A DNA stretch of 64,000 nucleotides. Origin: Fictibacillus nanhaiensis (GTDB lineage: Bacteria > Bacillota > Bacilli > Bacillales > Fictibacillaceae). The stretch covers positions 124,001-188,000 of the forward strand of contig JAFHKR010000037.1 in assembly GCA_017052515.1 (NCBI GenBank). The letters run 5' to 3'. How positions within the stretch are numbered: position 1 is the stretch's first letter; the number at the start of each line of letters is the position of its first letter. Under the pieces are notes generated by a model that saw only the letters and a program-made list of their open reading frames with translations, had not been told where the DNA came from and ran no database searches. This document shows, piece by piece, positions 42,519-51,525 of the stretch. A program made the translations under genes and the position numbers.

Positions 42519-42556
42519 AAACACCTGAGGGGACAACATCCCTTCAGGTGTTTTTT
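42519..42556 (+). terminator. Terminator of yhgE
   Basis: AACACCTGAGGG and CCCTTCAGGTGTT pair around ACAACAT and are followed by T residues. Confidence 0.88.
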
Positions 42557-42697
42557 GTATGGCAAAACGTAACTAAAAGGTTAGACAAAAAACTTTTAGA
42601 AAAGAAGTTTTCAAGCAAGCAAGCAAGGGAAACATAAGGTATGGACATTCTAATGGATGCAGCTTATTTTATGTAATCGTAAAGGAGAGAACCGAAC

Positions 42698-43852
42698 GTG
42701 ATAACTTTTAAAAACGTAGGGAAAACGTACCCTGACGGTTTTGAGGCCTTGAAAAATATTGACTTTCAAATTAAAGAAGGGGAGTTAGTAGCACTAATCG
42801 GGCCTAGTGGTTGTGGGAAGACAACGACCATGAGAATGATAAACCGTTTGATCGAGCCATCAAAAGGAACGATCCTTATTGATGGAGAAGACATTGCAAA
42901 CCGAAACCCCGTTGAGCTGAGAAGGAATATTGGATATGTTATTCAACAGATCGGTCTATTGCCTCACATGACGATAGAAGACAACATTTCACTCGTACCA
43001 CGTTTAAAAGGGTGGGAAAAAGAAAAGTATGATGGCAAAGTTGATGAATTGCTAGATTTAGTTGGATTAGATCCTAAAACATTCAGAACGAGATATCCTT
43101 CTGAGCTAAGCGGTGGTCAACAGCAACGTATTGGTGTTATTCGAGCACTTGCTGCAGAACCACCTATCATCTTAATGGACGAACCATTCTCCGCACTTGA
43201 CCCGATCAGTCGTGAACAGCTGCAAGATGAACTCGTAAAATTACAAGACACCATTAAGAAAACAATCGTATTTGTTACCCATGATATGGATGAAGCCATT
43301 AAAATTGCTGATAAGATTGCGATATTGAATAAGGGAGAAATCGTTCAGTTCGATACACCAGAGCGAATCCTGCGTCACCCGGCGAACGATTTTGTTAAAG
43401 GATTTATTGGCGAGAACAGATTGTCTTCTGATGAAGCGTCCATGCCTGAAGCGGTAGATCTTATGAGACCGAATCCAGTTACAGCTAAAGTAACAAGAGG
43501 TCTTGCAGAATCACTAAAAATGATGAAGCGATATGGTGTAGATAGCCTCATGATTACAGATCAGCAAAACAAGCTTCTTGGCATCACTACACTTGATAAA
43601 ATCGAACAGCATTATCGTGAAGAAGATAAGACTATCGGTGATCTCATGGAAAAAGAGATCATCACAGTCGATGTTTCGTCAACATACACGGAAGTTGCAG
43701 AAATCTTTGCAACCCATGGTGTTCATATGATTCCTGTACTCGACAATGGAAAACTAGTGGGATTAATCACACGTGCATCTATGATGCGCGGTTTAGCTGG
43801 GTTAAATATTTCCGCACAAAAACCTGTTGATGGGGGTGCGGGCCTTGAATAA
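42698..43852 (+). CDS. opuFA: OpuF-type osmolyte importer, ATPase subunit
   Basis: A 384-residue ATP-binding protein of the quaternary-amine uptake (Opu/ProV) group. Walker A is GPSGCGKTT, the signature LSGGQQQR, Walker B IILMDEPFSALD and the switch VTHDMDEA. Two CBS domains follow at about 255-310 and 320-370, the part that senses ionic strength in related osmoregulated importers. GTG 42698 follows AAAGGAGAG. The partner gene overlaps its end and encodes a permease fused to a binding domain, which identifies the OpuF type described in Bacillus. Confidence 0.82.
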   Translation: MITFKNVGKTYPDGFEALKNIDFQIKEGELVALIGPSGCGKTTTMRMINRLIEPSKGTILIDGEDIANRNPVELRRNIGYVIQQIGLLPHMTIEDNISLVPRLKGWEKEKYDGKVDELLDLVGLDPKTFRTRYPSELSGGQQQRIGVIRALAAEPPIILMDEPFSALDPISREQLQDELVKLQDTIKKTIVFVTHDMDEAIKIADKIAILNKGEIVQFDTPERILRHPANDFVKGFIGENRLSSDEASMPEAVDLMRPNPVTAKVTRGLAESLKMMKRYGVDSLMITDQQNKLLGITTLDKIEQHYREEDKTIGDLMEKEIITVDVSSTYTEVAEIFATHGVHMIPVLDNGKLVGLITRASMMRGLAGLNISAQKPVDGGAGLE

Positions 43853-45398
43853 TTTTTTAATCACAATGAAAGATACGTTTGTTAACAGATGGCCAGAAAT
43901 TCTTACAGGACTTCAGCAGCATTTATTTTTATCTCTTGTATCGATCTTGATTGCTGCAGTGATCGCTGTACCTCTAGGGATCTTTATTTCCAGACGAAAA
44001 ACGGTTGCTGAACCTGTTATTGGGGTCACAGCCATTTTTCAGACAATACCGAGTTTGGCCTTATTCGGATTCTTACTACCTGTATTCGGCATAGGAAGTA
44101 CAACAGCCATTATTGCACTTACTGTTTATGCACTTTTGCCTATCCTACGTAACACATACACAGGGATAACAGGTGTAGATAAATCGGCTGTTGAAGCTGG
44201 TAAAGGTATGGGTATGACAAACTCTCAAATCTTACGAATGATCGAACTGCCCTTAGCCCTGCCGATCATCATGGCTGGTCTGCGTACAGCAACCGTATTA
44301 ACGATTGGTGTAGCTACACTAGCTGCGTTTATTGGGGCAGGTGGACTAGGTGATCTGATCTACCGTGGATTGTCCACAACACGTAATGAGCTTGTCTTAG
44401 CAGGGGCGATTCCGGCTGCATTGCTTGCCATCCTATTTGACTTTATTCTGCGACGCATTGAGTTAGCTACTGAGCCTAAGGCTTCAAAGAAACGTGGTTC
44501 GTGGAAACTACCAGTCTTTATCGGAGTTCCAATTGCTGCGCTCGTTCTTTTCTTTGCACTCCGTGGCGGTGGTGAAGAAGATGCAATTGTGATCACAGGT
44601 AAGAAGTGGACTGAACAATACATTCTTCCTTATGTAATTTCTGAATATGTAAAAGACAAAACAGATTATCCGGTAATCGTTAAAGAAGCGATCGGTGAGA
44701 CGCCTATTCTTACAGAAGCAATCAAGAAAGGCGATATCGATCTATATGTTGAATATACCGGAACAGGCTATTTAACGATTTTAAAAGAAAAATATGATCC
44801 TAGTATGAAGCCTGAAGAAATTTATGATGCAGTAAAAGAAGGCTATGCGAAAGAGTATAACCTTAAGTGGACAAAGCCACTCGGTTTTGAAAACACGTAT
44901 GCGCTCGCTTTGAATCCAGATACGGCGAAAGAAGTGAATGTGAAGTCCATTTCTGAACTAGCACCGAAGTCGAATCAGCTTACATTCGGTGGTCCAACGG
45001 AGTTCTTTGAACGTGAGGACGGCTATACGCCATTTGTGGATACGTATAAGCTAAACTTTAAAGATAAGAAGAGTCTGGATCCGAACTTGATGTACTCTGC
45101 TGTTAAAGAAGGAAAGGTGGATGCAATTCCTGCATACACAACAGATGGAAGAATCGTTCGCTTTAACTTAAAGACTTTGGAAGATGATAAGAAATTCTTC
45201 CCTCCTTATTACGCAGTACCTGTTGTTAGGGAAGAGACATTGAAGAAATATCCGAAGCTCGAAGGTGTCCTAAATGAGCTTGAAGGGAAAATCTCTGAAA
45301 AAGATATGGCAGAAATGAACGCGAAAGTGGACCTTGATAAAGAAGATCCTCGTGAAGTCGCGCAAGATTTTCTGAAGAGCAAAGGATTGATTAAATAA
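43845..45398 (+). CDS. opuFB: OpuF-type osmolyte importer, permease fused to substrate-binding domain
   Basis: A 517-residue fusion. About 210 N-terminal residues form the membrane part with the coupling motif AGKGMGMTNSQILRMIELPLALP. After a last helix (about 230-248) an extracytoplasmic OpuAC-type domain runs from about 255 to the end (ITGKKWTEQYILPYVISEYV, GDIDLYVEYTGTGY). It would import glycine betaine, choline or related osmolytes. The start is uncertain: I use TTG 43845 with GGGGGTG six bases before it; other in-frame starts lie at 43827 and 43830. It overlaps opuFA by eight bases. Confidence 0.84.
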   Translation: MNNFLITMKDTFVNRWPEILTGLQQHLFLSLVSILIAAVIAVPLGIFISRRKTVAEPVIGVTAIFQTIPSLALFGFLLPVFGIGSTTAIIALTVYALLPILRNTYTGITGVDKSAVEAGKGMGMTNSQILRMIELPLALPIIMAGLRTATVLTIGVATLAAFIGAGGLGDLIYRGLSTTRNELVLAGAIPAALLAILFDFILRRIELATEPKASKKRGSWKLPVFIGVPIAALVLFFALRGGGEEDAIVITGKKWTEQYILPYVISEYVKDKTDYPVIVKEAIGETPILTEAIKKGDIDLYVEYTGTGYLTILKEKYDPSMKPEEIYDAVKEGYAKEYNLKWTKPLGFENTYALALNPDTAKEVNVKSISELAPKSNQLTFGGPTEFFEREDGYTPFVDTYKLNFKDKKSLDPNLMYSAVKEGKVDAIPAYTTDGRIVRFNLKTLEDDKKFFPPYYAVPVVREETLKKYPKLEGVLNELEGKISEKDMAEMNAKVDLDKEDPREVAQDFLKSKGLIK

Positions 45399-45404
45399 AG
45401 TAAG

Positions 45405-45438
45405 AAACTGGACTCTTTATAGGGTTCAGTTTTTTTTG
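45405..45438 (+). terminator. Terminator of opuFAB
   Basis: AAACTGGACTC and GGGTTCAGTTT pair fully (with G-U) around TTTATA and run into eight T. Confidence 0.88.
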
Positions 45439-45470
45439 TTTGTGGGTGGTTTGAGAGAGGGACAGCAGGT

Positions 45471-45575
45471 CAATTAAGTCGTAAAGCTAATGAATTAAGC
45501 CGAAAGTGGATCACATTAAGTTGAAACAGAGGTGAATTAAGTCAAAAACCACACCAATTAAGTCTAAAATCAAAA
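45471..45575. repeat. Tandem array of five 21-bp units (AATTAAGTC core)
   Basis: The core ATTAAG begins at 45473, 45494, 45515, 45536 and 45557, an exact 21-bp step. Sequence between cores is variable. It is the same core as the 34.5-kb array, in the opposite orientation. It begins about 33 bp after the opuFAB terminator. Confidence 0.9.
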
Positions 45576-45616
45576 ATAAAGGCGATTCGACATTCTCACA
45601 CACCATAGAAAGCAAA

Positions 45617-45650
45617 ATAAAAAGCCGGTCCCTTCAATTCAGGAACCGAC
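45617..45650 (-). terminator. Terminator of the amino-acid transporter ATPase gene
   Basis: On the minus strand GTCGGTTCC pairs with GGACCGGC around about ten bases, followed by TTTTTATTTT. Confidence 0.78.
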
Positions 45651-45658
45651 TACCATCA

Positions 45659-46381
45659 CTATAAAACTTTACTCAAAAAGGACTTTGTACGTTCGTGCTG
45701 CGTATTACCAAACAATTCTGATGGTACGTTCTCTTCAACGATGTAGCCGCCATCCATGAAGATCACACGGTCACCCACTTCTCGCGCAAAGCCCATCTCA
45801 TGGGTTACAACGACCATTGTCATCCCTTCACGGGCAAGGTCTTTCATTACTTCTAGGACTTCACCAACCATCTCTGGATCGAGTGCTGAGGTAGGTTCAT
45901 CAAAGAGCATGATCTTAGGATCCATCGCGAGTGCACGTGCGATAGCGACACGCTGTTTCTGACCACCGCTTAGCTGAGAGGGATAAGCGTTAGCTTTGTC
46001 TTGCAACCCTACTTTTGCGAGTAACTTTAAAGCCTTATCCCTAGCTTCCTCTTTATTGGCACTTTTCACTTTAAGAGGAGCAAGGGTTACGTTTTCTAAT
46101 ACCGTTTTATGAGGGAAGAGGTTAAACTGTTGAAAAACCATTCCAACATCTTCTCGGATTTTATTGATATTCGTTTTTGGATCTGTGATATCCGTTCCGT
46201 TTACGATGACTTGGCCACCGGTTATATCTTCAAGTTTATTGATACAGCGAAGGAATGTACTTTTTCCTGAGCCAGAAGGGCCAATCACACAAACTACTTC
46301 CTGTGCTTTTATTTCTGCATTAATATCCTTCAATACCTCAAGATCACCAAAGGATTTTTTTAGATTTTTTACTTTAATCAT
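45659..46381 (-). CDS. Polar amino-acid ABC transporter ATPase (GlnQ type), without partners here
   Basis: A 240-residue ATPase of the GlnQ/ArtR group: Walker [27 protein letters not shown], signature LSGGQKQR, Walker [20 protein letters not shown] and switch [12 protein letters not shown]. The group energises import of glutamine, arginine, cystine and similar substrates. Normally a permease and a binding-protein gene lie beside it. None does here: the neighbours are the osmolyte importer (convergent) and a LacI-type regulator (divergent). It must serve proteins encoded elsewhere. It has its own terminator. Confidence 0.87.
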   Translation of the reverse strand: MIKVKNLKKSFGDLEVLKDINAEIKAQEVVCVIGPSGSGKSTFLRCINKLEDITGGQVIVNGTDITDPKTNINKIREDVGMVFQQFNLFPHKTVLENVTLAPLKVKSANKEEARDKALKLLAKVGLQDKANAYPSQLSGGQKQRVAIARALAMDPKIMLFDEPTSALDPEMVGEVLEVMKDLAREGMTMVVVTHEMGFAREVGDRVIFMDGGYIVEENVPSELFGNTQHERTKSFLSKVL

Positions 46382-46503
46382 GGTCTGGCTCCTTTCACGT
46401 TAAAAACAAAATCGTGTATGTATTTTATCATAAGTTCGGTTGAATCGTTGTATTTCCTGCTTCCGATGTAATCTTTAATTACAAAACTTTCTGAAAAAAA
46501 GGA

Positions 46504-46568
46504 TTGACCTGTGAATATTTCGTGAACTATACTCTGATTATGAAAACGATTTCATGAATTCGATTCCA
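46504..46568 (+). promoter_or_regulatory. Promoter of the LacI-type gene with tandem cre-like operators
   Basis: TTGACC (46504-46509) and TATACT (46528-46533) are 18 bp apart. TGAAAACGATTTCA (46541-46554) matches the CcpA cre consensus TGWAANCGNTNWCA at every position and would overlap the transcription start. A second 14-mer, TGAATTCGATTCCA (46555-46568), follows without a gap and has two mismatches. These could bind CcpA, the LacI-type protein itself, or both. Confidence 0.8.
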
Positions 46569-46592
46569 CAATTGTTTTAAGAGGAGAATCTG

Positions 46593-47579
46593 ATGGCAAC
46601 CATTCAAGATGTGGCGAAGAAAGCAGGATTATCCCGCACAACTGTCTCGAGGGTGATCAATGAACATCCATATGTGACAGAAGAAAAGAAGCGTCTCGTA
46701 ACACAGGCGATGCAAGAACTGAATTACGTGCCCAATTCATCAGCAAGACGTTTGAGGCGGCAGCAGACGGAAACAATCGCTGTTTATGTGCCTCGGATCA
46801 CGAATCCATTTTTCAGTCATCTAGTTGAAGTGATGGAGAAGGAAGCCGCAAAGAAAGGCTACCAGCTTATTTTGTGCCAGACCCGTTATAAAAAAGAGCA
46901 AGAGCGGAATTTTTTAGAGCTTTTAAAAACAAAACAAGTAGATGGTCTGATCTTAACATCCATAGAAAACGATTGGAGTGAGTTTGAACCATACTTATCG
47001 TTCGGCCCCATCGTCGTTTGTAACGAATACTCAGACTCTGCTCAAGTACCTTCCGTCTACTTAAACCAGATCGAAGGAAGCTATCTAGGAACGAAGCACT
47101 TGATCGATCAAGGCTATACAAAGATTGGGTATTGTACCGGCAACCACAAAAGCTCCAGAGTTTCCAAAGACAGAAAGATTGGTTTCTTAAAAGCACTAGA
47201 TGATGCGGGAATCATGATGAAGGAAGAGTGGTTCTTTTACAACGCTTATAGTGTGCAAGACGGCTTTGCTGCATTTAAAAAATTGAGTGAGTTGGCTGAT
47301 CGGCCACAAGCGGTTTTTACCGGTAGTGACGAAGTGGCAGCAGGTATTGCAAAAGCTGCGTTTGACGCAGGCTGGAGAGTACCGGAAGACCTTGCCATCA
47401 TAGGCTTTGATAATCAGCCTTTGGCAGCATTAATGGATCTAACGACGGTTGAACAGCCGATCGACACAATCGCAAAGCAAGCCATGAATTTAATGGTTGA
47501 AGCGATTCAAGCAAAGAAACCATTGAGACGAAAAGAAGTGATCCTGCCGTTTCAGCTGATCAAACGATCCTCGACGTAA
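46593..47579 (+). CDS. LacI-family sugar-responsive regulator
   Basis: A 328-residue repressor. The HTH (ATIQDVAKKAGLSRTTVSRVINE, about 2-24) and hinge helix (NSSARRLRRQQT) lead to a periplasmic-binding-protein-like sensor domain (about 60-328), with VFTGSDEVAAGIAKAAFDAG and IIGFDNQPLAALM. It stands immediately before a sugar ABC importer and most likely controls it. The inducer is unknown; maltose or another disaccharide is plausible. AAGAGGAGAA precedes the ATG. The tandem operator-like sites in front of it suggest it controls itself or is under CcpA. Confidence 0.88.
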   Translation: MATIQDVAKKAGLSRTTVSRVINEHPYVTEEKKRLVTQAMQELNYVPNSSARRLRRQQTETIAVYVPRITNPFFSHLVEVMEKEAAKKGYQLILCQTRYKKEQERNFLELLKTKQVDGLILTSIENDWSEFEPYLSFGPIVVCNEYSDSAQVPSVYLNQIEGSYLGTKHLIDQGYTKIGYCTGNHKSSRVSKDRKIGFLKALDDAGIMMKEEWFFYNAYSVQDGFAAFKKLSELADRPQAVFTGSDEVAAGIAKAAFDAGWRVPEDLAIIGFDNQPLAALMDLTTVEQPIDTIAKQAMNLMVEAIQAKKPLRRKEVILPFQLIKRSST

Positions 47580-47594
47580 CATTTTGTGGTGAAA

Positions 47595-47608
47595 TGTAAT
47601 CGTTTACA
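47595..47608 (+). promoter_or_regulatory. CcpA cre site before the sugar-binding protein gene
   Basis: TGTAATCGTTTACA fits the cre consensus TGWAANCGNTNWCA at every position. It lies in the 54-base gap between the regulator gene and the binding-protein gene. Confidence 0.82.
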
Positions 47609-47633
47609 AAACAGGAGATTAGGGGGAAATACA

Positions 47634-48941
47634 ATGAAAAAGCTTAAGAAAATCTCAAAAGTGATTTCTACTTCACTAGCGTTGTCACTTGTACTTGCAG
47701 CTTGTTCGGACAAAGAAGAAGGAAGCAGCAACAGTAACAATTCCGGCGGTGATAAAGACGAAAAAGTAACGATCGTCTATGCACGTGGTAAGGATGATAC
47801 ACAAGGTACAACAGCAATGGTGGAAGCTTTTGAAAAGAAATACCCTAACATTGATGTGAAGTTTAAAGAGATGCCTGCGGATACAGGTAAGCAACATGAC
47901 GCGTACGTAACTGCATTCAACGCGAATTCAGATGAGATCGATGTTATCGATCTAGATGTAATCTGGCCAGCAGAATTTGCACAAGCAGGATTCTTACTTC
48001 CGCTAGACCGTTTTATGGAAAAAGACGGTATCAACCCAGATGATTATAACCAAGGTGCGATCACAGCATCTAAATTTAAAGGAAAGCAGTGGGCACTACC
48101 TAAGTTTATCGATGCGGGAATGCTTTTCTACCGTACAGACTTAGTTGACGCGGGTTCTGTTCCGAAGACGTGGGACGAGCTATTAGCGAAGGCAAAAGAA
48201 ACGAAAGGCCAAGGTGGAACACAGTTTGGTTACTTGATGCAAGCGAAGCAATATGAAGGTCTTGTATGTAACGCGGTTGAATTCATCGCATCATATGGTG
48301 GTCAGATCATCGACGAAAATGGTGATGTGAAAGTTGACTCTCCTGAGGCGATCAAAGGGATCGCTAAACTTGTAGAAGTTGCAAACTCTGATGTTGTTCC
48401 GCAAAACGTTACAACGTTTGCTGAGCCAGAGTCACATACAGCATTCATCAATGGTCAAGCAGGTCTGATCCGTAACTGGCCATATCAATTCGCTTTAGCA
48501 AATGATGAGAAGCAATCTAAGATCGCAGGAAAAGTAGGGGTAGCTCCACTTCCTGCTGGTGATAAAGGATCTGCTGCAGCACTTGGAGGCTGGATGGCTG
48601 GTATCAACAAAAACACGAAGCATCCTGAAGAAGCATGGAAATTCTTAAGCTTTATGGCAGGTAAAGAAGGACAAAAGATTGACGCGATCAAAGGTGGACA
48701 TGCGCCAACGATTCTATCCCTTTATGATGATCAAGAAATTTTAGATGCGAACCCTTACTTTAAAGAAGAAGGATTTGTAAACGCACTTGAAGCAGCGGTA
48801 TCTCGTCCGGTAGCACCGAACTACCCTGAGATCTCTGACATCATTCAAGTACAAGTATCTCAAGCTGTAGCGAAAAAGATCACACCAGAACAAGCAGCTA
48901 AGAACATGCAAAAAGAAATCTCTGAAAAACTAGTAAAGTAA
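47634..48941 (+). CDS. Sugar ABC transporter binding lipoprotein
   Basis: A 435-residue lipoprotein with signal peptide and lipobox LVLAAC (Cys24), then a Ser/Asn/Gly linker and a CUT1-type extracellular solute-binding domain (family 1: TVIVYARGKDD-like start as VTIVYARGKDD, DVIDLDVIWPAEFAQAGFLLPLD, GGWMAGINKNTKHPEEAWKFL). The fold binds maltose, trehalose, sucrose or similar di- and oligosaccharides on the outer membrane face. ATG 47634 follows AGGGGGAA. Two permease genes follow. No ATPase gene is in the cluster, so a shared MsmX-type ATPase elsewhere is likely. Confidence 0.88.
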   Translation: MKKLKKISKVISTSLALSLVLAACSDKEEGSSNSNNSGGDKDEKVTIVYARGKDDTQGTTAMVEAFEKKYPNIDVKFKEMPADTGKQHDAYVTAFNANSDEIDVIDLDVIWPAEFAQAGFLLPLDRFMEKDGINPDDYNQGAITASKFKGKQWALPKFIDAGMLFYRTDLVDAGSVPKTWDELLAKAKETKGQGGTQFGYLMQAKQYEGLVCNAVEFIASYGGQIIDENGDVKVDSPEAIKGIAKLVEVANSDVVPQNVTTFAEPESHTAFINGQAGLIRNWPYQFALANDEKQSKIAGKVGVAPLPAGDKGSAAALGGWMAGINKNTKHPEEAWKFLSFMAGKEGQKIDAIKGGHAPTILSLYDDQEILDANPYFKEEGFVNALEAAVSRPVAPNYPEISDIIQVQVSQAVAKKITPEQAAKNMQKEISEKLVK

Positions 48942-48956
48942 GCAGCGTAAATGGAT

Positions 48957-48991
48957 AAGGGGTGTGCCTTTCTCTCAGAAAGGCTCCCCTT
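48957..48991 (+). other. Intercistronic stem-loop after the binding-protein gene
   Basis: AAGGGG and CCCCTT enclose a second stem, GCCTTTCT with AGAAAGGC, around CTC. It lies between the binding-protein and permease genes with only a weak T tract after it. Such hairpins often protect the upstream mRNA or end part of the transcripts, giving more binding protein than permease. Confidence 0.7.
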
Positions 48992-49093
48992 ACTTTTATA
49001 ATTGGTATCGATTCCACACACAAAGAGTGAAATGGATGGACGTAACAGCGCCCGTCCGTCGATTGCATTCGAATAGTAAGGAGCTGACACGTT

Positions 49094-50437
49094 TTGAAAC
49101 CTAATCTAATGCCTAACAACCAAAAGCAAATTGCACCAAAAATGAAACAACAGGCGAAGAAAAAGCGCTCTGATCGTTCGCTAGGTTACATGCTGATCGC
49201 CCCGTCGATGATATTGATCTTAATCATTGCCATATGGCCCGTTTTTCAATCTTTCTATTACAGCATGTTTGATCTAAGACTAAACAATCCTTCGAAATCA
49301 GAAGCGTATGTGTCATATAAAGTGAATCTGCAAACCTATCTAGATAACTATCCGTTCTTGATCAGTTCACTAGAAGATGAAGTCGATCAAGCAACAGGAA
49401 AAACAAAATCAGAGCTTGAAGCCATTAAAACAAACCTAGAAAAAGTAGATGCAGAATTGAAGTCTGATAAAGAACTTCGTAGCAAGTATGATGAAGTAGA
49501 TGAGAAGCTAACGGTGATGGAGCCGATTAGTGAAGAGCTTGCTGTTTCTGATTTGGACAAAGAGGTTGCGCTTGATCTAGAGAAAGCTGTTATAAACTCC
49601 TCTGAACGAATAAGAGAGTTAAAGAGTGAACTGAAAAATCCAGAAGACGTGATCGGACTTTCATCATCATTAAAAGATTCCGTCATCACACCAAACTTTA
49701 TTGGATTGAAGCACTATAAAGAAAATCTAACAGATAGCCGCATGTGGAAGGCGATTCAGAATACGACTGTCTTTACGGTAATCTCTGTTTTTGCAGAGCT
49801 CGTCATCGGACTCGCGATCGCACTCCTTATCAACAAAGCTTTCTTTGGTAGAGGACTCGTCAGAGCAACCATCCTCATCCCATGGGCGATCCCAACCGCT
49901 GTTTCAGCATTCATGTGGAAGTATCTCTATGATGGTCAAAACGGAATCGTAGCCAAAGCCTTTGCAGAGATCGGATTGTTTGATCAGATGACGGATATGC
50001 TGACAACAAGCACGGGCGCTATGTTTGCTGTCATTTTCGCAGACGTATGGAAAACGACGCCTTATATGGCACTGTTATTATTAGCGGGACTTCAAACGAT
50101 TCCGAGCTCACTGTATGAAGCAGCAGCGATTGACGGAGCAAGCAAGTGGAAGCAGTTCTTAAAGATCACACTACCCTTGTTAAAATCTAGCATCCTCGTT
50201 GCCTTGTTGTTCCGTACATTAGATGCTTTCCGTGTGTTCGATTTAATTTATGTACTCACAGGTGGAGGTCCAGCAAACTCTACAGAAACGATATCCATCC
50301 TAGCTTACAAAGTCATGTTTGCACAGACCAATTTTGGTGAAGGCTCGGCGCTGTCGGTTATCGTCTTTATTTGTGTAGCAATTATATCTATGATCTACAT
50401 TAAATTCCTTGGACGAGACCTTTTAAATGATAGATAA
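49094..50437 (+). CDS. Sugar ABC permease, MalF-like, with a large coiled-coil insert
   Basis: A 447-residue CUT1 permease. A first membrane helix (about 35-57) is followed by an acidic, helical insert (about 70-200: repeated Glu/Lys/Leu patterns such as TGKTKSELEAIKTNLEKVDAEL). After that come five more helices with the coupling loop EAAAIDGASKWKQFLKITLPLL (about 340-361). Common MalF-like permeases of Firmicutes lack such an insert; E. coli MalF has a large periplasmic loop at a different place. Start is TTG 49094 with AAGGAG upstream. It pairs with the next gene. Confidence 0.87.
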   Translation: MKPNLMPNNQKQIAPKMKQQAKKKRSDRSLGYMLIAPSMILILIIAIWPVFQSFYYSMFDLRLNNPSKSEAYVSYKVNLQTYLDNYPFLISSLEDEVDQATGKTKSELEAIKTNLEKVDAELKSDKELRSKYDEVDEKLTVMEPISEELAVSDLDKEVALDLEKAVINSSERIRELKSELKNPEDVIGLSSSLKDSVITPNFIGLKHYKENLTDSRMWKAIQNTTVFTVISVFAELVIGLAIALLINKAFFGRGLVRATILIPWAIPTAVSAFMWKYLYDGQNGIVAKAFAEIGLFDQMTDMLTTSTGAMFAVIFADVWKTTPYMALLLLAGLQTIPSSLYEAAAIDGASKWKQFLKITLPLLKSSILVALLFRTLDAFRVFDLIYVLTGGGPANSTETISILAYKVMFAQTNFGEGSALSVIVFICVAIISMIYIKFLGRDLLNDR

Positions 50438-50467
50438 AAACGGAACAGATAAAGGAGTGAATAGGAA

Positions 50468-51295
50468 ATGAACAAAAAAGCAGGCCCAATGTTTTATGTA
50501 TTCTTAATAGTGTTTGTCTTCCTTGTCATGTTTCCGTTTTTATGGGTACTGGCAAGCTCGGTCAAACCGGTTGCAGAACTGTTTGGCGACCGTGCGTTCA
50601 TACCGTTTACAAACAACATGACAGGTGAGAACTATGAATCTGTATTTGTTAACTATCCATTTTTAAAATATTTATGGAACAGCCTAGTCGTTTCAACGAT
50701 CACTACTGTCTATGCAGTTCTTGTAGCGAGCTTTGCGGCTTACGCGATCGCGCGATTAAACTTTAAAGGGAAGACAGTCATCCTTGGATTGGTGTTATCG
50801 GTTTCCATGTTTCCGCAGATCGCAACCATTTCACCGATTTATATCGTATTGAAAAACCTTGGATTAACGAATAGCTATCTAGGTTTGATCATTCCTTATA
50901 CAACATTTACGTTGCCATTATCCATCTGGCTTCTCGTCACGTTCTTCCGAAAGATCCCGTTCGATCTTGAAGAGGCAGCAAAAATGGACGGGGCATCACC
51001 TATGCAAACGTACTGGCGTGTGATCTTGCCGCTAGCGATACCAGGAATTTTCACAACCGCGATTCTTGTATTCATATCGGCGTGGAACGAGTTTCTGTTC
51101 GCGTTAACGATCAATACAGATGATGAGTTCAAAACCGTTCCGGTCGGAATCGCAATGTTTGAAGGACAGTTCACGATTCCTTGGGGAGAAGTAACAGCCG
51201 CAACGGTTATCGTAACGGTGCCGCTTGTAATTATGGTTCTGCTTTTCCAACGCCGAATCGTATCAGGACTAACTTCAGGTGCAGTAAAAGAATAG
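50468..51295 (+). CDS. Sugar ABC permease, MalG-like
   Basis: A 275-residue CUT1 permease with six membrane helices and the coupling motif EEAAKMDGASPMQTYWRVILPL (about 172-193). It forms the channel with the preceding MalF-like protein for the sugar delivered by the lipoprotein. AAAGGAG precedes the ATG. It is the last gene of the cluster and has a strong terminator. No glycosidase gene is nearby to reveal the sugar. Confidence 0.9.
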   Translation: MNKKAGPMFYVFLIVFVFLVMFPFLWVLASSVKPVAELFGDRAFIPFTNNMTGENYESVFVNYPFLKYLWNSLVVSTITTVYAVLVASFAAYAIARLNFKGKTVILGLVLSVSMFPQIATISPIYIVLKNLGLTNSYLGLIIPYTTFTLPLSIWLLVTFFRKIPFDLEEAAKMDGASPMQTYWRVILPLAIPGIFTTAILVFISAWNEFLFALTINTDDEFKTVPVGIAMFEGQFTIPWGEVTAATVIVTVPLVIMVLLFQRRIVSGLTSGAVKE

Positions 51296-51304
51296 TTTGT
51301 AATG

Positions 51305-51334
51305 TAAACCCTCGCTAAAAAGCGGGGGTTTTTG
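51305..51334 (+). terminator. Terminator of the sugar importer cluster
   Basis: AAACCCTCGC and GCGGGGGTTT pair around TAAAAA and are followed by T residues. Confidence 0.88.
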
Positions 51335-51525
51335 CATTTCTCTATCTATATGGCTTTTAGAAAGTCATTGATTTTCGTTCTTGGATGAACGTTTTTATTA
51401 GGGTGTATATACATAAATATATTTATACCAAGTGAGTTAATTTCTAATTTGTATTATAGGTGGATAGGGTCTACAATAAATTTTGTTAGGTAAACAACTT
51501 ACTTTTTATTAGGAGGAATTAGACG

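Noticed and set aside
51400-51525. Operator of a thiol- or quinone-sensing repressor before the DJ-1-like gene
   Set aside because: The AT-rich near-palindromes do not match a consensus that I can name, and no such regulator is adjacent.
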